In this document: positions 22,551-33,760 of the stretch, one piece after another
Numbering within the stretch: the first letter of the stretch is position 1
How the letters are laid out: every line of letters starts with the position of its first letter
Made by a program: the position numbers and the translations under genes
Source of the DNA: Astrothelium macrocarpum
Taxonomy: Eukaryota > Ascomycota > Dothideomycetes > Trypetheliales > Trypetheliaceae
Assembly: GCA_021030915.1 (NCBI GenBank)
Contig: JAGEMR010000012.1
Span: 402,323 to 466,322, forward strand
DNA length: 64,000 bases
Direction of reading: 5' to 3'
The notes under the pieces: model-generated
Told to the model about the DNA's origin: nothing
The model's database searches: none
The model's input: only the letters and a program-made list of their open reading frames with translations

Positions 22551-25500
22551 ATGGCGCTCAGAATGAGACCTAAGGACTTCACAGTCGGATGGGTGTCTGC
22601 TCTGCCGATCGAGCTCGCGGCGGCACAGGAGATGCTTGACGAGCAATACAACGACCTTCCTCAAACGAGCGACGACACCAATAACTATACCTACGGACGC
22701 ATCGGCCAGCACAATGTCGTCCTCGCGTGCCTTCCCGCTGGCCTGATCGGTACTAATACTGCCGCAGGAGTAGCGATGCAGATGAGGTCCACCTTTCGCA
22801 AAATTCGATTTGTATTGATGGTTGGAATTGGAGGCGGCGTTCCAAGCGAAGATGCAGATATCCGGCTTGGAGACATTGTGGTCAGTCAACCAGACAAGGG
22901 CCACGGCGGGGTGGTCCAGTACGACTTTGGCAAATCGACTCCGTATGGATTCGAGCGAACAGGTTTCCTTAACGCACCACCTCATATCCTTCTGACCGCT
23001 ATCACTAAACTGCAAGCATACCAACGTCGGGGCAAAAGCAACCTTTCAGCCAATATCTCTCAGTTGAGCAATCTGCCTGATTTCGCCCGCGACCGAGTTG
23101 GAAGTGATATGCTTTTCGAACGAGGCTATGACCATGTGGGAGGGAAAAGCTGCAGTATGTGTGACGAAAGCAAATGCGTACAACGAGAGCTGTGGAGGGA
23201 TGAAACACCGAAAGTTCACTACGGGACAATTGCATCGGGAAACCAGGTGATGAGGTATGGGACTGAAAGAGACCGGATCAGCTCAGATTTTGGAGGAATA
23301 CTTTGCTTCGAGATGGAGGCAGCGGGGTTAATGAATGACTTCCCATGCGTGGTCATTCGAGGGATTTGCGATTATGCAGACTCGCATAAGAACAAGAAGT
23401 GGCAGCCATACGCGGCAGGGGCAGCGGCAGCGTATGCAAAAGACCTGTTGTTGGTAATGCCCGCAGCTGAAGTAACAAGGACGTACACTGCAGAAGACAT
23501 AACACAAAGTCAGTACAGCTATCGTTTTTCCCAGCTCAACCACTAACATAATTCAACAGCAGCGGTCGAGATAAGCAAAGAAGATAGGGATTGCATCCAG
23601 CATTTACGCGTGACTGATCCCCGTGATGACAAAAGGCGTATCGAGGATACCAAAGGGGGCCTATTTGATGACGCGTACAGCTGGATCCTCAAAAATCCCG
23701 AATTTATTCAGTGGCGCTTCGGTGAGCAAGATCAACTATTGTGGGTCAAAGGAAATCCCGGTAAAGGCAAAACTATGCTCATTTGTGGTATCATCAATGA
23801 GCTAGAGAAATCAACTACTCAAAGAAGTCTTGTCGCGTACTTTTTCTGTCAGGCCTCAGATGCACGGATTAACAGCGCGAAGGCCGTCTTACGAGGTCTT
23901 ATATACATGCTTATCAATCAACAACCTTCACTGATTACATTCCTACGGACAAAGTACGACCATGCCGGTAAAGCCTTATTTGAGGACGCCAACACTTGGG
24001 TTGCTCTGTGTGAGATATTCACCAATATGCTTGAAAGTGCCGACTCTAGTCATGTCTATATAGTTGTGGACGCGCTGGACGAATGTACGATCGATCTTCC
24101 TGAGCTGCTAAATTTTATTGTTAAGATTTCGGCTCTATATCCTAAGATTAAATGGATTATCACTAGCCGGAACTGGCCGGAGATTGAGGAACGGCTAGAG
24201 TTGGCGCAGAAGAGGACAAGACTTTCACTTGAACTCAATGCAGAGTCAATTTCGAATGCTGTCGCTATCTACATTCGATACAGGATAGATCAGCTATCAC
24301 AGCAAAAGCACTACAATGAGAAGACGCGTAACATAATCTATGAGCATCTTATCAAGAACGCAGCAGACACCTTCCTTTGGGTCGCCTTGGTCTGCAAGAA
24401 TCTCGAGGAAACCCCTTCCCACAAGAATATCGGAAAATTAAATGCCTTTCCACCAGGACTGAATCCTCTCTATAAGCGAATGATGGACCAGATCTGTCTC
24501 TCGGAGGATGCTGAAATGAATAAGCAAATACTTGGTTTAACAGTAATTTCTTACAGACCTCTAACGCTCGAAGAGCTCGGCTCATTGATTGAGCTAGCCT
24601 ATGTTGAACCTGACGATATCAATACGCTAGAAATGATCGTGAAACAATGTCATTCTTTCTTGACTGTTCGAAATGGTACCGTCTTTTTTGTGCACCAGTC
24701 TGCAAAGGATTATTTGGTGGAAAAGGCACATACACTAATTTTTGCTTCTGGTATAGCGGAGGCGCACGGTACAATGGCTGAGCGATCTCTTAAGCTATTG
24801 TCTAAGACACTATATTGCGATATTTACAATCTTCAAAGACCAGGAGTTGCTATTGAAGACATTCAGCCGCCAGATCCAGACCCATTAGCAACCTCACGGT
24901 ATTCATGTATCTATTGGATTGATCACCTCTACAATTGGCACTCAGAATCTTCAGACTCTACAGATAAGTTAGAAGATGGCGGTCTAATCGACCATTTTCT
25001 ACGAGCAAAGTACCTATATTGGCTCGAAGCTCTTAGTCTTTGCAAGAGTATTTCAAATGGCGTGCATCAAATTGTGAAACTGGAGACTTTAATACAAGTA
25101 AGGCCGTAGCCTGGTATATCGTCCCAATATTCATCTATTGATTTGATTGAAAAAACAGAAAAATACAGCTTACCTATCCAAAGTTCTTCGAGATATGCGC
25201 CGATTTATTATGTGTCATGGATCGGCAATAAAAGAAAATCCCCTTCAGGCATATACATTAGCACTTATATTCAGTCCAGCCAATAGCCTTACCAGAAAAC
25301 TCTTTAAAAAGGAAGAGCCGCAAGTTACGATAAAACCAACGATAGGACTTGATTGGAGTGCGAGTCTTCAGACACTCGAGGGCCACAGTGGCAGGGTCTC
25401 GTCGGTCGCGCTCGCGCCGGACGGTCAGCGGCTGGCATCTGCCTCTGTTGATGGGACCGTCCAGCTCTGGGACACGGATTCGGGAACACCCCTCCAGACA

Positions 25501-26604
25501 TTCGAGGGCCACAATGGCAGAATCTCATCGGTCACGTTCGCGCCGGACGGTCAGCGGCTGGCATCTGCCTCTCATGATGAGACCGTCCGGCTCTGGAATA
25601 CGGACTCGGGAGCACTCCTCCAGACACTCGAGGGCCACAATGGCAGAGTTTTATCGGTCGTGTTCGCGCCGGACGGTCAGCGGCTGGCATCTATCTCTGA
25701 TAATGAGACCGTCCGGTTCTGGGATACAGATTCGGGAGCACTTCTCCAAATACTCGAGGGCCACAATAATTGGGTTTTGTCGGTCGTGTTCGCGCCGGAC
25801 GGTCGGCGGCTGGTATCTGTTTCTGATGATGGGACCGTCCGGTTCTGGGATGCGGATTCGGGAGCACCCCTTCAGATATTCGAGGGTTATAATGGCAGAG
25901 TCTCGTCGGTCGCGTTCGCGCCGGACGGTCAGCGGTTGGCATCTGTCTCTTTTGATGAGACCGTTCGGTTCTGGGATGCGGATTCGGGAACATCCCTCCA
26001 GACATTCGAGGGCCACAGTGGCAGGGTCTCGTCGGTCGCGTTCGCGCCGGACGGTCAGCGGCTGGCATCTGCCTCTCATGACGGGACCGTCCGGCTCTGG
26101 GATGCGGACTCGGGAACACCCCTCCAGACATTCGAGGGCCACAGTGATTGGGTCTCGTCGGTCGCGTTCGCGCCGGACGGTCAGCGGCTGGCATCTGCCT
26201 CTGATGATAGGACCGTCCGGCTCTGGAATGCGGATTCGGAAGCACTTCTTCAGACACTCGAGGGCCACAGTGGCAGGGTCTCATCGGTCGCGTTCGCGCC
26301 GGACGGTCAGCGGCTGGCATCTGCCTCTATTGATGGGACCGTCCGGCTCTGGGACACGGATTCAGGAGCACCCCTCCAGACATTCGAGGGCCATAATAAT
26401 TGGGTCTCATCGGTCGTGTTCACGCCGGACAGTCAGCGGCTGGCATCTGCCTCTTATAATGGGACTATCCGGCTCTGGAATGCGGATTTGGGAGCACCTC
26501 TTCAGACATTCGAGGGCCACAATAATTGGGTCTCGTCGGTTGTGTTCGCGCCGGACGGTCAACAGCTGGCATCTATTTCTGATGATGGGACTGTCCGGTT
26601 CTGA
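22551..26604 (+). CDS. NOD-like receptor: phosphorylase-like / NACHT / WD40 (interrupted)
   Basis: Start ATG at 22551. The N-terminal PNP_UDP_1 domain (about 330 residues) shows VGWVSALPIELAAAQ, LMVGIGGGVPS and FEMEAAGLMNDFPCVVIRG. An intron at about 23510-23561 joins to VEISKEDRDCIQHL. The NACHT NTPase has Walker A GNPGKGKTML and Walker B VYIVVDALDEC. Another intron near 25099-25158 joins LIQ to KNTAYLSK. A WD40 array of 42-residue units then begins at about 25375. Ten units read before a TGA at 26602. The N-terminal domain is the effector or sensor, NACHT the ATP-driven switch, and WD40 the ligand-binding platform. Such receptors act in non-self recognition (HET-D/HET-E type). The stop may truncate the sensor or mark decay. 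Confidence 0.85.
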
Positions 26605-26935
26605 GATGCGGATTCAGGAGTACCCCTCCAGACATTTGAAAGCCATAATGGCACAGTCTCGTCGGTCGCGTTCGCGCCGGACGGTCAACGGCTGGTATCT
26701 GCTTTTTATAATGGAACCATCCGGTTCTGAAATGCGGATTCGGGAGCATCTCTTCAGACATTCGAGGGCCACAGTGGTAGAATCTGGTCAATCGCATTCG
26801 CGCCGGACGGTCAGCGGCTGACATCTGCCTCTTATAATGGAACCATCCGGCTCTGGGATGCGGACTCGGGAGCACCCCTTCAGACACTCGAGGGCCACAG
26901 TGGTAGGGTCTGGTCGGTCGCGTTTGCGCCGGACG
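25375..26935 (+). repeat. WD40-encoding tandem array, 126-bp units
   Basis: About 12.5 units of 126 bp. The consensus begins EGHSGRVSSVAFAPDGQRLA and closes RLWDADSG. Long DNA stretches are identical between units, while variation is concentrated at a few codons (GR, NW or DW after EGHS/N; SHD, SDD, SID, SYN). High identity plus focused variation is the mark of concerted evolution with diversifying selection in fungal NLR sensors. Confidence 0.92.
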
Positions 26936-27079
26936 CGTTTGCACCGGACGGCTCATACCTCATCACAAATAGAAGCACTCTCACTATTACCTCACATTCT
27001 TTTAAAACGACTTCCCAAAAAATTAAAGAACCTGTCTGTTTGTTCGTGTCTGATCAGTGGATTTTATACAAATCGCAGA
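26605..27079 (+). pseudogene. 3' continuation of the WD40 receptor after the stop
   Basis: The same frame continues for about 2.5 further units but carries TGA at 26602 and again at 26728. Both replace the TGG codon of the conserved RFW/RLW Trp. In the last unit a 15-bp in-frame duplication repeats GCGTTTGC[G/A]CCGGAC (FAPDAFAPDG). The original stop would lie beyond 27000. If translation stops at 26604 this segment is untranslated. Confidence 0.75.
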
Positions 27080-27100
27080 AGCTGCTTTGATTACCTGTAG

Positions 27101-27879
27101 AGTATCGTGGCATTTGCTCTACTGTAAAAGGATACAATGTTATCCTCAGCCATTCATCCGGTCGAATAAATTTTTTTTAACTTTTCTGCTCTATATCTGG
27201 ATAATATCATATTAGTATGAGTAGATTGGCATTATAATAGCCTCGAACCACCCCCCCATTCCCCTCCATACTGTTAGGACTACTTAAATATTAAATCAAA
27301 CACAATCCTAATATTATAGATCCTTCAAGAAGAAGTCTTACCTCATACAGATTGGTAATCGAATATTAAAAATACGGCAAATATTAGATTGATTAACATT
27401 GCAGAATTTCCCATATTACTAATTGATTAATAAGATAGTTGATAAAATAATCTTCCTTTTTGCTGGTGTTAGTAATTTTGTATTGTGATTGAATGACGTA
27501 ACGTCCGTCCCTGCGTAGCGAAAAACCCGCCGTGCCGAAAGATTCAGGCGGTACTTTAACTTTGTTCAACCCATACTCCGTCCAACCTTCCAAGTAGAGT
27601 TCAACTCTTTTCTAATACTTCGCTGTAGCTATTTCATTCTTTGATTACCACATCAGATCTGAATATTACAGTTCCATCCTTGCCGTCTCAGCTGTCCAAG
27701 AAATGCCTTCTTTCCTTAGCGCAATAATAATCCCTCAATATAGCACCTTTTTCAGGTTTCAGCTTCTCTAAACAATCACCAATATAGCTGACTTTAGTCT
27801 CAAAGTCGAGATATAATGCCAAAAAATCATTTATAGGCTTACGTCCTTTAATGCGCAGAGATTAATGCTAGATGACGAT
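27101..27879. other. intergenic with an inverted-repeat end
   Basis: No gene. It holds the left inner inverted repeat at 27499. A poly-T tract at about 27172 and a poly-C tract at about 27250 are the only other features. Confidence 0.45.
27499..27562 (+). repeat. inner inverted repeat, left copy
   Basis: It starts TAACGTCCGTCCCTGCGTAG. Positions 37323-37386 hold the inverted match, about 62 bp with 5-6 mismatches. Both ends have TA next to ACGTCC, compatible with a TA target or with TA as part of the repeat. Confidence 0.87.
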
Positions 27880-27893
27880 AAAGATCGGTACTT
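27880..27893. repeat. target-site duplication of the LINE, 3' side
   Basis: AAAGATCGGTACTT, identical to 33458-33471. It directly abuts the (TTTC)n tract that is the 3' tail of the minus-strand LINE. Confidence 0.92.
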
Positions 27894-28122
27894 TCTTTCT
27901 TTCTTTCTTTGATTCCTACTCCCTTTCAGGTCACACTGGCCTATGAGGGGATCTAGCTATCTAGTATCTAGTCTATGTCTGGTTGCCAATGTTGGCTCTA
28001 AAGTGTAAAATACATTCCAGGATCATTGTCGCTGCACTAGGGTTTGTTCTAGAGTGACACTGTTCTTGCTGCCGGTGCAGTGTCTCAATAGTCTTCTAGA
28101 TCCTGTCTGTTCTACATCCTTC

Positions 28123-31100
28123 TTATGTGCTTGCTCCTGCATTCAATCTTCCGGTATCCTTCACAAATGAAATAGTATCTCGTATAATCTGCAAATTTGG
28201 TTGCCAAATTTTCATTGATCCGTCTGATTCCTGTGACGAATATGCTCCACAAACTTTTGCAATTGTAAGATCTCTGAACTGGTCTCGAGTCCAATATCGC
28301 TGTCTTTGTTGGGTCCATCTTGGGCATTGTAGTAAAAAGTGTTCTACTGTCTCTTTCTGACCACAGTTACAGAGTTCATTATCGACTTGGCCAATCTTGT
28401 ATAAATAGCTGTTCAGTCTACAGTAACCTCCCCTTAACTGGGCAAGTATTGTTGCATCTTTTCGATTAAGTCTGTCGTAGAGTTTCCGTATATGTTTCCC
28501 TGGCAGCGCTTTATCCAGTTCTCTCAAATGTCTGGCAACCTTTAAAGACTGGAACCGAATGCGTTTCTCTTCTTCTAAAGATCTGTTTTGTTTCCAGTTA
28601 TCTTTCAACGTGATCTTCCTATTGACTGGAATACGGCCGAGGCTTGTGGCTGAGTGGGCTAGGTCATGTGCAATTTCGTTTCCTTGTACTCCAGAATGTG
28701 CTGGTACCCAGATGAATTGAATATCAAGTTGCTGCTGCCTTACTATCCGAAGCAAGTCAAAGATTTGTCGCAATGTTTCATTCTTATATTTGTTAGAATG
28801 TTGGAGAGTACGTAGTGCCCTTTCATTATCGGTAACTATCAGATGCTTAATAAGGCCAAAGCGCAGTCCATATACCGGGTCTTTGATCATGGCATATAGG
28901 GCCGTTAGAATTGTTTCGAGTTCGACCTGCGTTGGGTCCGGGTTAATGCCACGGTCGAGAGTAGTCGAAATTTGAAGGCCAAAAGGTGGCGGAGTGAAGA
29001 TTCCTATACCAGCGCGTTGGTGCCTAACCGATCCATCTGTATAGAAGGCTATCGAGTCTGGGTCATTGGCTATAATCTCCGCTACTCGGATTGCTTCGTC
29101 TTTGTTTTGTAACAGAATATTCGGCCGAGGTTGCCAAGGTGGTTTAGTGAAGGCCGGGATCGGATCTACTTCTTCCAGGTCCATGGGTCCGTATCTAGCT
29201 GCGGTTATTTCTAGTGGTGACTGATAGCTCCCAATCTGGTCTAGCCGGTGAATGAGTGACCAGCTGACGTGGTGTAGTGGTTTGTACTGAAGCCGTAGCC
29301 AATTCCTCCGTATTGACTCGTGGAGTCGATCTTGTGGAAGTTCTAATCCTGCCTCAACCAATGCTGCTGGAAGGGCTGCTGAACTGAACATCCCTGTGAC
29401 GGTCGCCGCCCCAATTTTCATTGCTCGATTGATACGACCTTGTACGTGCATTGATGAGCCAGGAACCCATACTGGAGCTCCATAGTCTGTAACCGGCGTG
29501 ATCGTGGCTATGAATAGTTGGCGAGCTGCTTTAGGTCGTAGGCCTCGGAGTCGCCGTAGAGCTAGCGCTGCTTTCTCTCCTCGTTTGGCTGCACGCGCTG
29601 TATGAGAGTGGAACGTTAATCTTTGGTCCAGAATGAGACCTAATAGTTTGACTTCTTGTTTTGGAGTAATAGTCGAGCCCCGGAACCTTATGCTGTTCTC
29701 ATCCTGATAGTGGCGGCCATTGCGAGAGAAGTGAATTAATTGTGTTTTGTCGGGTTCAAATGTAGTACCGCTTGTTTGGCTCCACCGCTCGACTAATGGA
29801 ATAATTTCACTTTTGAGCCGATTGAGATTTCTACGTATTGTGGGACTCGAGACCCATACAGTGAAGTCATCGACAAAAGCCATCTTTCCTAGGGTGTTTG
29901 AGAGTTTTCCATTTAACAGATCTGCGTTATAGAAAAGAAAGAGAATAGGTGAGAGTGGTGAGCCTTGTGGCAGGCCTGCATGAGCAATATCCATAGTTTC
30001 AGATTCTGTACCATTGACCATGACTGAAGCTTTCCGGTCAGAGCAGAAGCTATGACATAGACGTATCAATTGTTGTGGAATTCTCCTTGTCTGTAGTCGC
30101 TGTGCAAGGATGTCTTTATGGACGCCATTAAAGGCACCTTTTAAATCAAAGCTCAGTAGAGTGACTACGTGTCTACGCTTCTAGGCTTGATAGATGTCTT
30201 CAGTGACTAATTGCAAGGCGTCAATTGTAGATCGTTGTTTCCGGGCACCAAAGTGACATTTAGGAAGAAGGCCGTGGGTTTCATCCAGATATGAGAGTCT
30301 CTCTGCGAGGACCGATTCCAGTGCTTTTCCGAGCGTGGCTAGGAGTGAGATTGGCCGGTATGCCTTTGCCAGCCTATAATTGCTTTTGTCAGGTTTTCGA
30401 AGAGGGAGAATCCTAGCTGATCTCCATGGATGGGGGAAATGTCCTATTTGTACGACTGCTTGGAAAAGGGTAGTGATATGGTTATCTACCTCTGGCCAAA
30501 GCATTTTCCAAGCAATTGCCGGAAGACCATCGGGACCAGGAGCCTTATATGGAGCTGCCCTGAGAATTGCAGCATAGATTTCTTCCTTTGAGAGGTGCTC
30601 CCAATGTAGTGGCATCGGTGCGTTCCGTTGTGGAATATATTCTTCAATCTGTGCTGTTTGACTGAAAAATTGGTTGATAAGTTCCTTGGAGATTCCGGCA
30701 TCATCCGTACAGGGGCCGTTTGGCGTTTCTAGTGCTGGTATTGAACCAAATTGACTCTTTTCTGCTGGATGAAGATATCTCGTGGCTTTCCAGATATTTT
30801 GATTTGAGTCCAAAAAATCATCCCATTTAGCTCTTCTTTGGCGTCTGCAGGTATCGTGGAAAACTTTTCTAGCGTCTTTGACCATTTCGTCGAGTCTTCT
30901 ATCGCGTGAGTGTCCGCGGCGTTGGGAGCGAGCCTCGTTTCTTATCCGGGTAAATTCGCGTCTAAGCTGGCTGAGGTTTAGGGTCCACCATCGTTTTGTA
31001 TATGGCGATGGTTTAGCGGTAGGTGTACACTGAAGTACCGCCTTCTGTATAATTTGGGTGAGACTGGCTGTGAAGCTGTCAATTTGTTGTGGCGTGTTCA

Positions 31101-32040
31101 ATGTTGTGTCGGATACACGTAGCTGTCGAAGGCCTTCGGCAGCTAACTGACCTGCCCTACGCCAATTAGTATTTCTGAACAGCCGTCTTGGTTCGTGAGA
31201 AGGTTCGTAAGCATCGAGGGCAAACTGGGTTTCAATCACTTCATGGTCTGATCCATAGGCCGTATGCCATGTTTGGCATTTAGTCAGATCATTTGCAAGG
31301 CTGTTCGATGCGAGTGCTAGATCTATTGTGGATCCCGAGTCGTGTGTAGCTGTGCCTCGCGGGAGTAACAGTTGGAGGCCTAACTGGTCAATACACTGGA
31401 TGATCCTTCCTCCTTCGTCTTGGCGGATCCTATCTCCACCCCAAAGATGGTCGTGGCGATTGAAGTCGCCGCCGATAAAAAGCTCATGGGCAGGATACTG
31501 AGCACAAGTGTTTTCGACATGTCGTAAGGCGTTATTCAAAATCTCGTTGTTATAGTTGACTGTCCCTTCAATTGGCGGGATATATATCGAAAAGGCAAGA
31601 CATGCTCTGTTCTCAATTTGGAATTCAATTGCAGTGATATCTTTTGAAGGAATGTCGATTTGTCGCGCTCGGAGAGATTGGTTCACATAAATTAGGGTCC
31701 GAAATGGCCACCATGCTGCGTTATCTTGAGATGAGGGGACGTGTTGTATCCAGTGCGAGTGGCTCTGTGGCGTTGCCAGGAATCGGCCTTCGCTTGTTTT
31801 GAAACCGCCTGGTTCTTGAATCAATAGTATATTAAAGTCTTGTATTGCTTCATCGTTCAGTAGTGCATGCTGAGCTTCTTGTTGGTGCTGGAGATTAGTT
31901 TGGAGAATCCGAAGCGGTTTACAAATCATTTGATTGTCTATTCTGGACTTGTCGTTGGCGCATAGGACATGAAAAGGCTTGGCTGTGATGATTGCCGAAA
32001 CAATTGCAGCATCTAGGAGTGTTGGTACACAACCGCGCAT
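28123..32040 (-). pseudogene. LINE ORF2: endonuclease / reverse transcriptase / RNase H, one stop
   Basis: The frame from ATG 32040 encodes an APE-type endonuclease: LQTNLQ, IQEPGG, GGDFNRHDHLWGG, DSGSTIDLAL and GSDHEVIETQ. RT follows with YRPISLLATLGKALE, FGARKQRSTIDAL, SFDLKGAFNGV, GLPQGSPLSPILF and FVDDFTVW, where Val replaces the usual Ala of FADD. RNase H has AFYTDGSVRHQRAG, TDNERAL and WVPAHSGVQGNEIAHDLA. The C-terminus has a CNCG..ETVEHFLLQCPRW Cys/His cluster. A single TAG at 30181-30183, between RT motifs, interrupts an otherwise continuous frame of about 1300 codons. TGG to TAG is the simplest origin. The start overlaps ORF1 by 122 nt in another frame. Confidence 0.9.
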
Positions 32041-33235
32041 TATACCCTTGATCGGTACAATTTAAACATCGTTCTGGGTTTCTGCAGTTTTGCGCCATAT
32101 GACCGAATTCACCACATTTCTTACATTGTAGCACTTGTGACTCAAAGAATTCACCCGTGCGGGCTAATGCTCCTTGGATTGCAATGTACCCTTTGCTGAG
32201 AAGGTTATCCTTCTCGTCCTGTGAATTACATATCAGCACTAGCTGGACTGTCTGACGTTCCGATGGTTGGCTAAGAAGTCGTATTGTTTGAATAGAAAGT
32301 CCGTTCTCATTGTTAATCTGATCCAAAATATCTTTAGAAATGGTCTCTCCCTTGCTGGGATTACCGATACGGTGCTTATCAACATCTGTGAGTTTGATCT
32401 TGAATCTTTCTTGTTTGATCAATCTAGCCTGTGCAAAATCCTTTTCTACCAAATTCTTCCATGGTTCTTTGTGTCTGACTGTTTGGGCTTGTTGTTCGCT
32501 CATAAAGACAAAACCAACACGTTCCTTTCGTCTTATTACAACTGCACTATATTTAGCTTGTGATAATTCGGCTGTAGTCTGAAGGGCTTTGTTCATTAGG
32601 TCCTGTAGCTCTTTCGCGTCTTCGACGCCTATTTGTGTATCTCCAAGGTTTAAATCTACTATAGGAAGCTGGTGTTTAGTTTGGGCCATGGCCCTTGCTA
32701 GACTTCGATCAGAAATAGATGAGAGATTTGGGCTTGAATTAGGAGGTGTCACTGCAATGGTAGGAGGGAGCAGTTTGGGACTCGAGGCCGCAGAAGCGTA
32801 TGAGCGAGGTTGGGATGTCGCTGGTAGTGACGACATTGTCTTTTCAAGATTGCCAAGTGTGCCCTCTACTTTTGCCATATTGTTTTCCATTTTGACTACT
32901 TTTTCTGTCAGATTCTTACATTCTTGAATAAGCACTTTATTGCCTTCTATCAATAACTTGTTTTCTTCTATGAGTTTTTGGAAACCCTGCTCATAGCCTT
33001 GAACCAGCTGTTGCATCTGCGAAAGGTGACGTGTTTCCATCTCTTGCAAGGTTTGAAGGACGTCCTTCATGCTAGTCTCTTGTTTTCTTGATGCCATGAC
33101 GAGATTATGTTGTTTTCCGTTATCGGTCGCGATGGCGAGGGCTTTAGCTGACAGTAATGGGATACGTTTCGACTGTCGGGGACCAGATTGGGTACGGGGC
33201 GATTCGGGGCTTCTATCGTGTTTTCCAAGTACCAT
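31919..33235 (-). CDS. LINE ORF1, gag-like nucleic-acid-binding protein
   Basis: Start ATG at 33235, 438 residues, intact. Residues 60-120 form a coiled coil (repeated LIEENKLLIEGNKVLIQE pattern). A Ser/Pro-rich linker and a middle domain follow. The C-terminus holds zinc knuckles: CKKCGEFGHMAQNC and then CLNC...C and CCNCFGNHHSQAFSC. This is the RNA-binding chaperone of the retrotransposon particle. Its 3' end overlaps ORF2 by 122 nt, so ORF2 is probably made by re-initiation or frameshifting. Confidence 0.9.
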   Translation of the reverse strand: MVLGKHDRSPESPRTQSGPRQSKRIPLLSAKALAIATDNGKQHNLVMASRKQETSMKDVLQTLQEMETRHLSQMQQLVQGYEQGFQKLIEENKLLIEGNKVLIQECKNLTEKVVKMENNMAKVEGTLGNLEKTMSSLPATSQPRSYASAASSPKLLPPTIAVTPPNSSPNLSSISDRSLARAMAQTKHQLPIVDLNLGDTQIGVEDAKELQDLMNKALQTTAELSQAKYSAVVIRRKERVGFVFMSEQQAQTVRHKEPWKNLVEKDFAQARLIKQERFKIKLTDVDKHRIGNPSKGETISKDILDQINNENGLSIQTIRLLSQPSERQTVQLVLICNSQDEKDNLLSKGYIAIQGALARTGEFFESQVLQCKKCGEFGHMAQNCRNPERCLNCTDQGYNARLCTNTPRCCNCFGNHHSQAFSCPMRQRQVQNRQSNDL

Positions 33236-33457
33236 TTATCACTGTGCTGATGTAAGAGTTTAGACAAATGGTGAGTCGCGTTGTGTTGTGTTTTGGTGTC
33301 GTTCCTGTGTCTCTGCTGATGTTTGGGTACCGCGTCTCGCTACGCGTCGCCCTCACGGCGGTGGGATACCCACGCGGAATTCCGCGCAGAATTTCTAGTG
33401 CTTGCTACTACAGACAATAGTAACTAGACACGTAGATATCCTCGAGTTCTCCCTTTA

Positions 33458-33471
33458 AAAGATCGGTACTT
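33458..33471. repeat. target-site duplication of the LINE, 5' side
   Basis: AAAGATCGGTACTT, identical to 27880-27893. It fixes the 5' end of the LINE. Confidence 0.92.
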
Positions 33472-33760
33472 GCGACTAAAGCCGCGACCGATCCCGGCTA
33501 GCGGGTAATAGCTTGTAATCTTGGTATTGTAAAGTATCGAACTGCCGCGGCTGTGGCTTTATGAGCAAGGCATTCCAGTCGGCATGGCATCAGTGGTCAC
33601 GTGAATTCTTATGAAAGCATCATGAAAATCGTCATGCTATGTCACGTCGCACGATACGGACTTCATAATTACTTAGCATTAGAAATGACACCTACTAACT
33701 AGCCTCTGAATGATGACTGAAGCAGTTTTGAAATAGAGAATGTTCTAGAACTATGAAGCT
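33472..33760. other. spacer between LINE and NLR gene
   Basis: No gene. This was contiguous with 27879 before the LINE inserted. Confidence 0.5.

Larger units (their letters stand above)
27894..33457 (-). mobile_element. non-LTR retrotransposon (LINE, Tad1-like)
   Basis: A 5.56-kb element on the minus strand bounded by a 14-bp target duplication, so its limits are exact. The order is a 5' GC-rich untranslated region, ORF1 (gag-like, CCHC knuckles), ORF2 (endonuclease, RT, RNase H, Cys-rich tail) and a 3' (GAAA)n tail. Domain order and the RNase H domain suggest the Tad1 clade of ascomycete LINEs. The perfect target duplication and nearly open frames indicate recent insertion, with one visible nonsense codon in ORF2. 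Confidence 0.93.

Noticed and set aside
25349..26821. 490-codon plus-strand frame, and 200-codon minus frames, across the WD40 array
   Set aside because: Repeats of 126 bp keep every frame open. The sequences are Arg/Ser or Pro/Arg runs repeating with the unit, so they are shadows.
27894..27912. The (TTTC)n tract as an independent microsatellite
   Set aside because: It is directly next to the target duplication at the 3' end of the LINE and is better explained as its tail.
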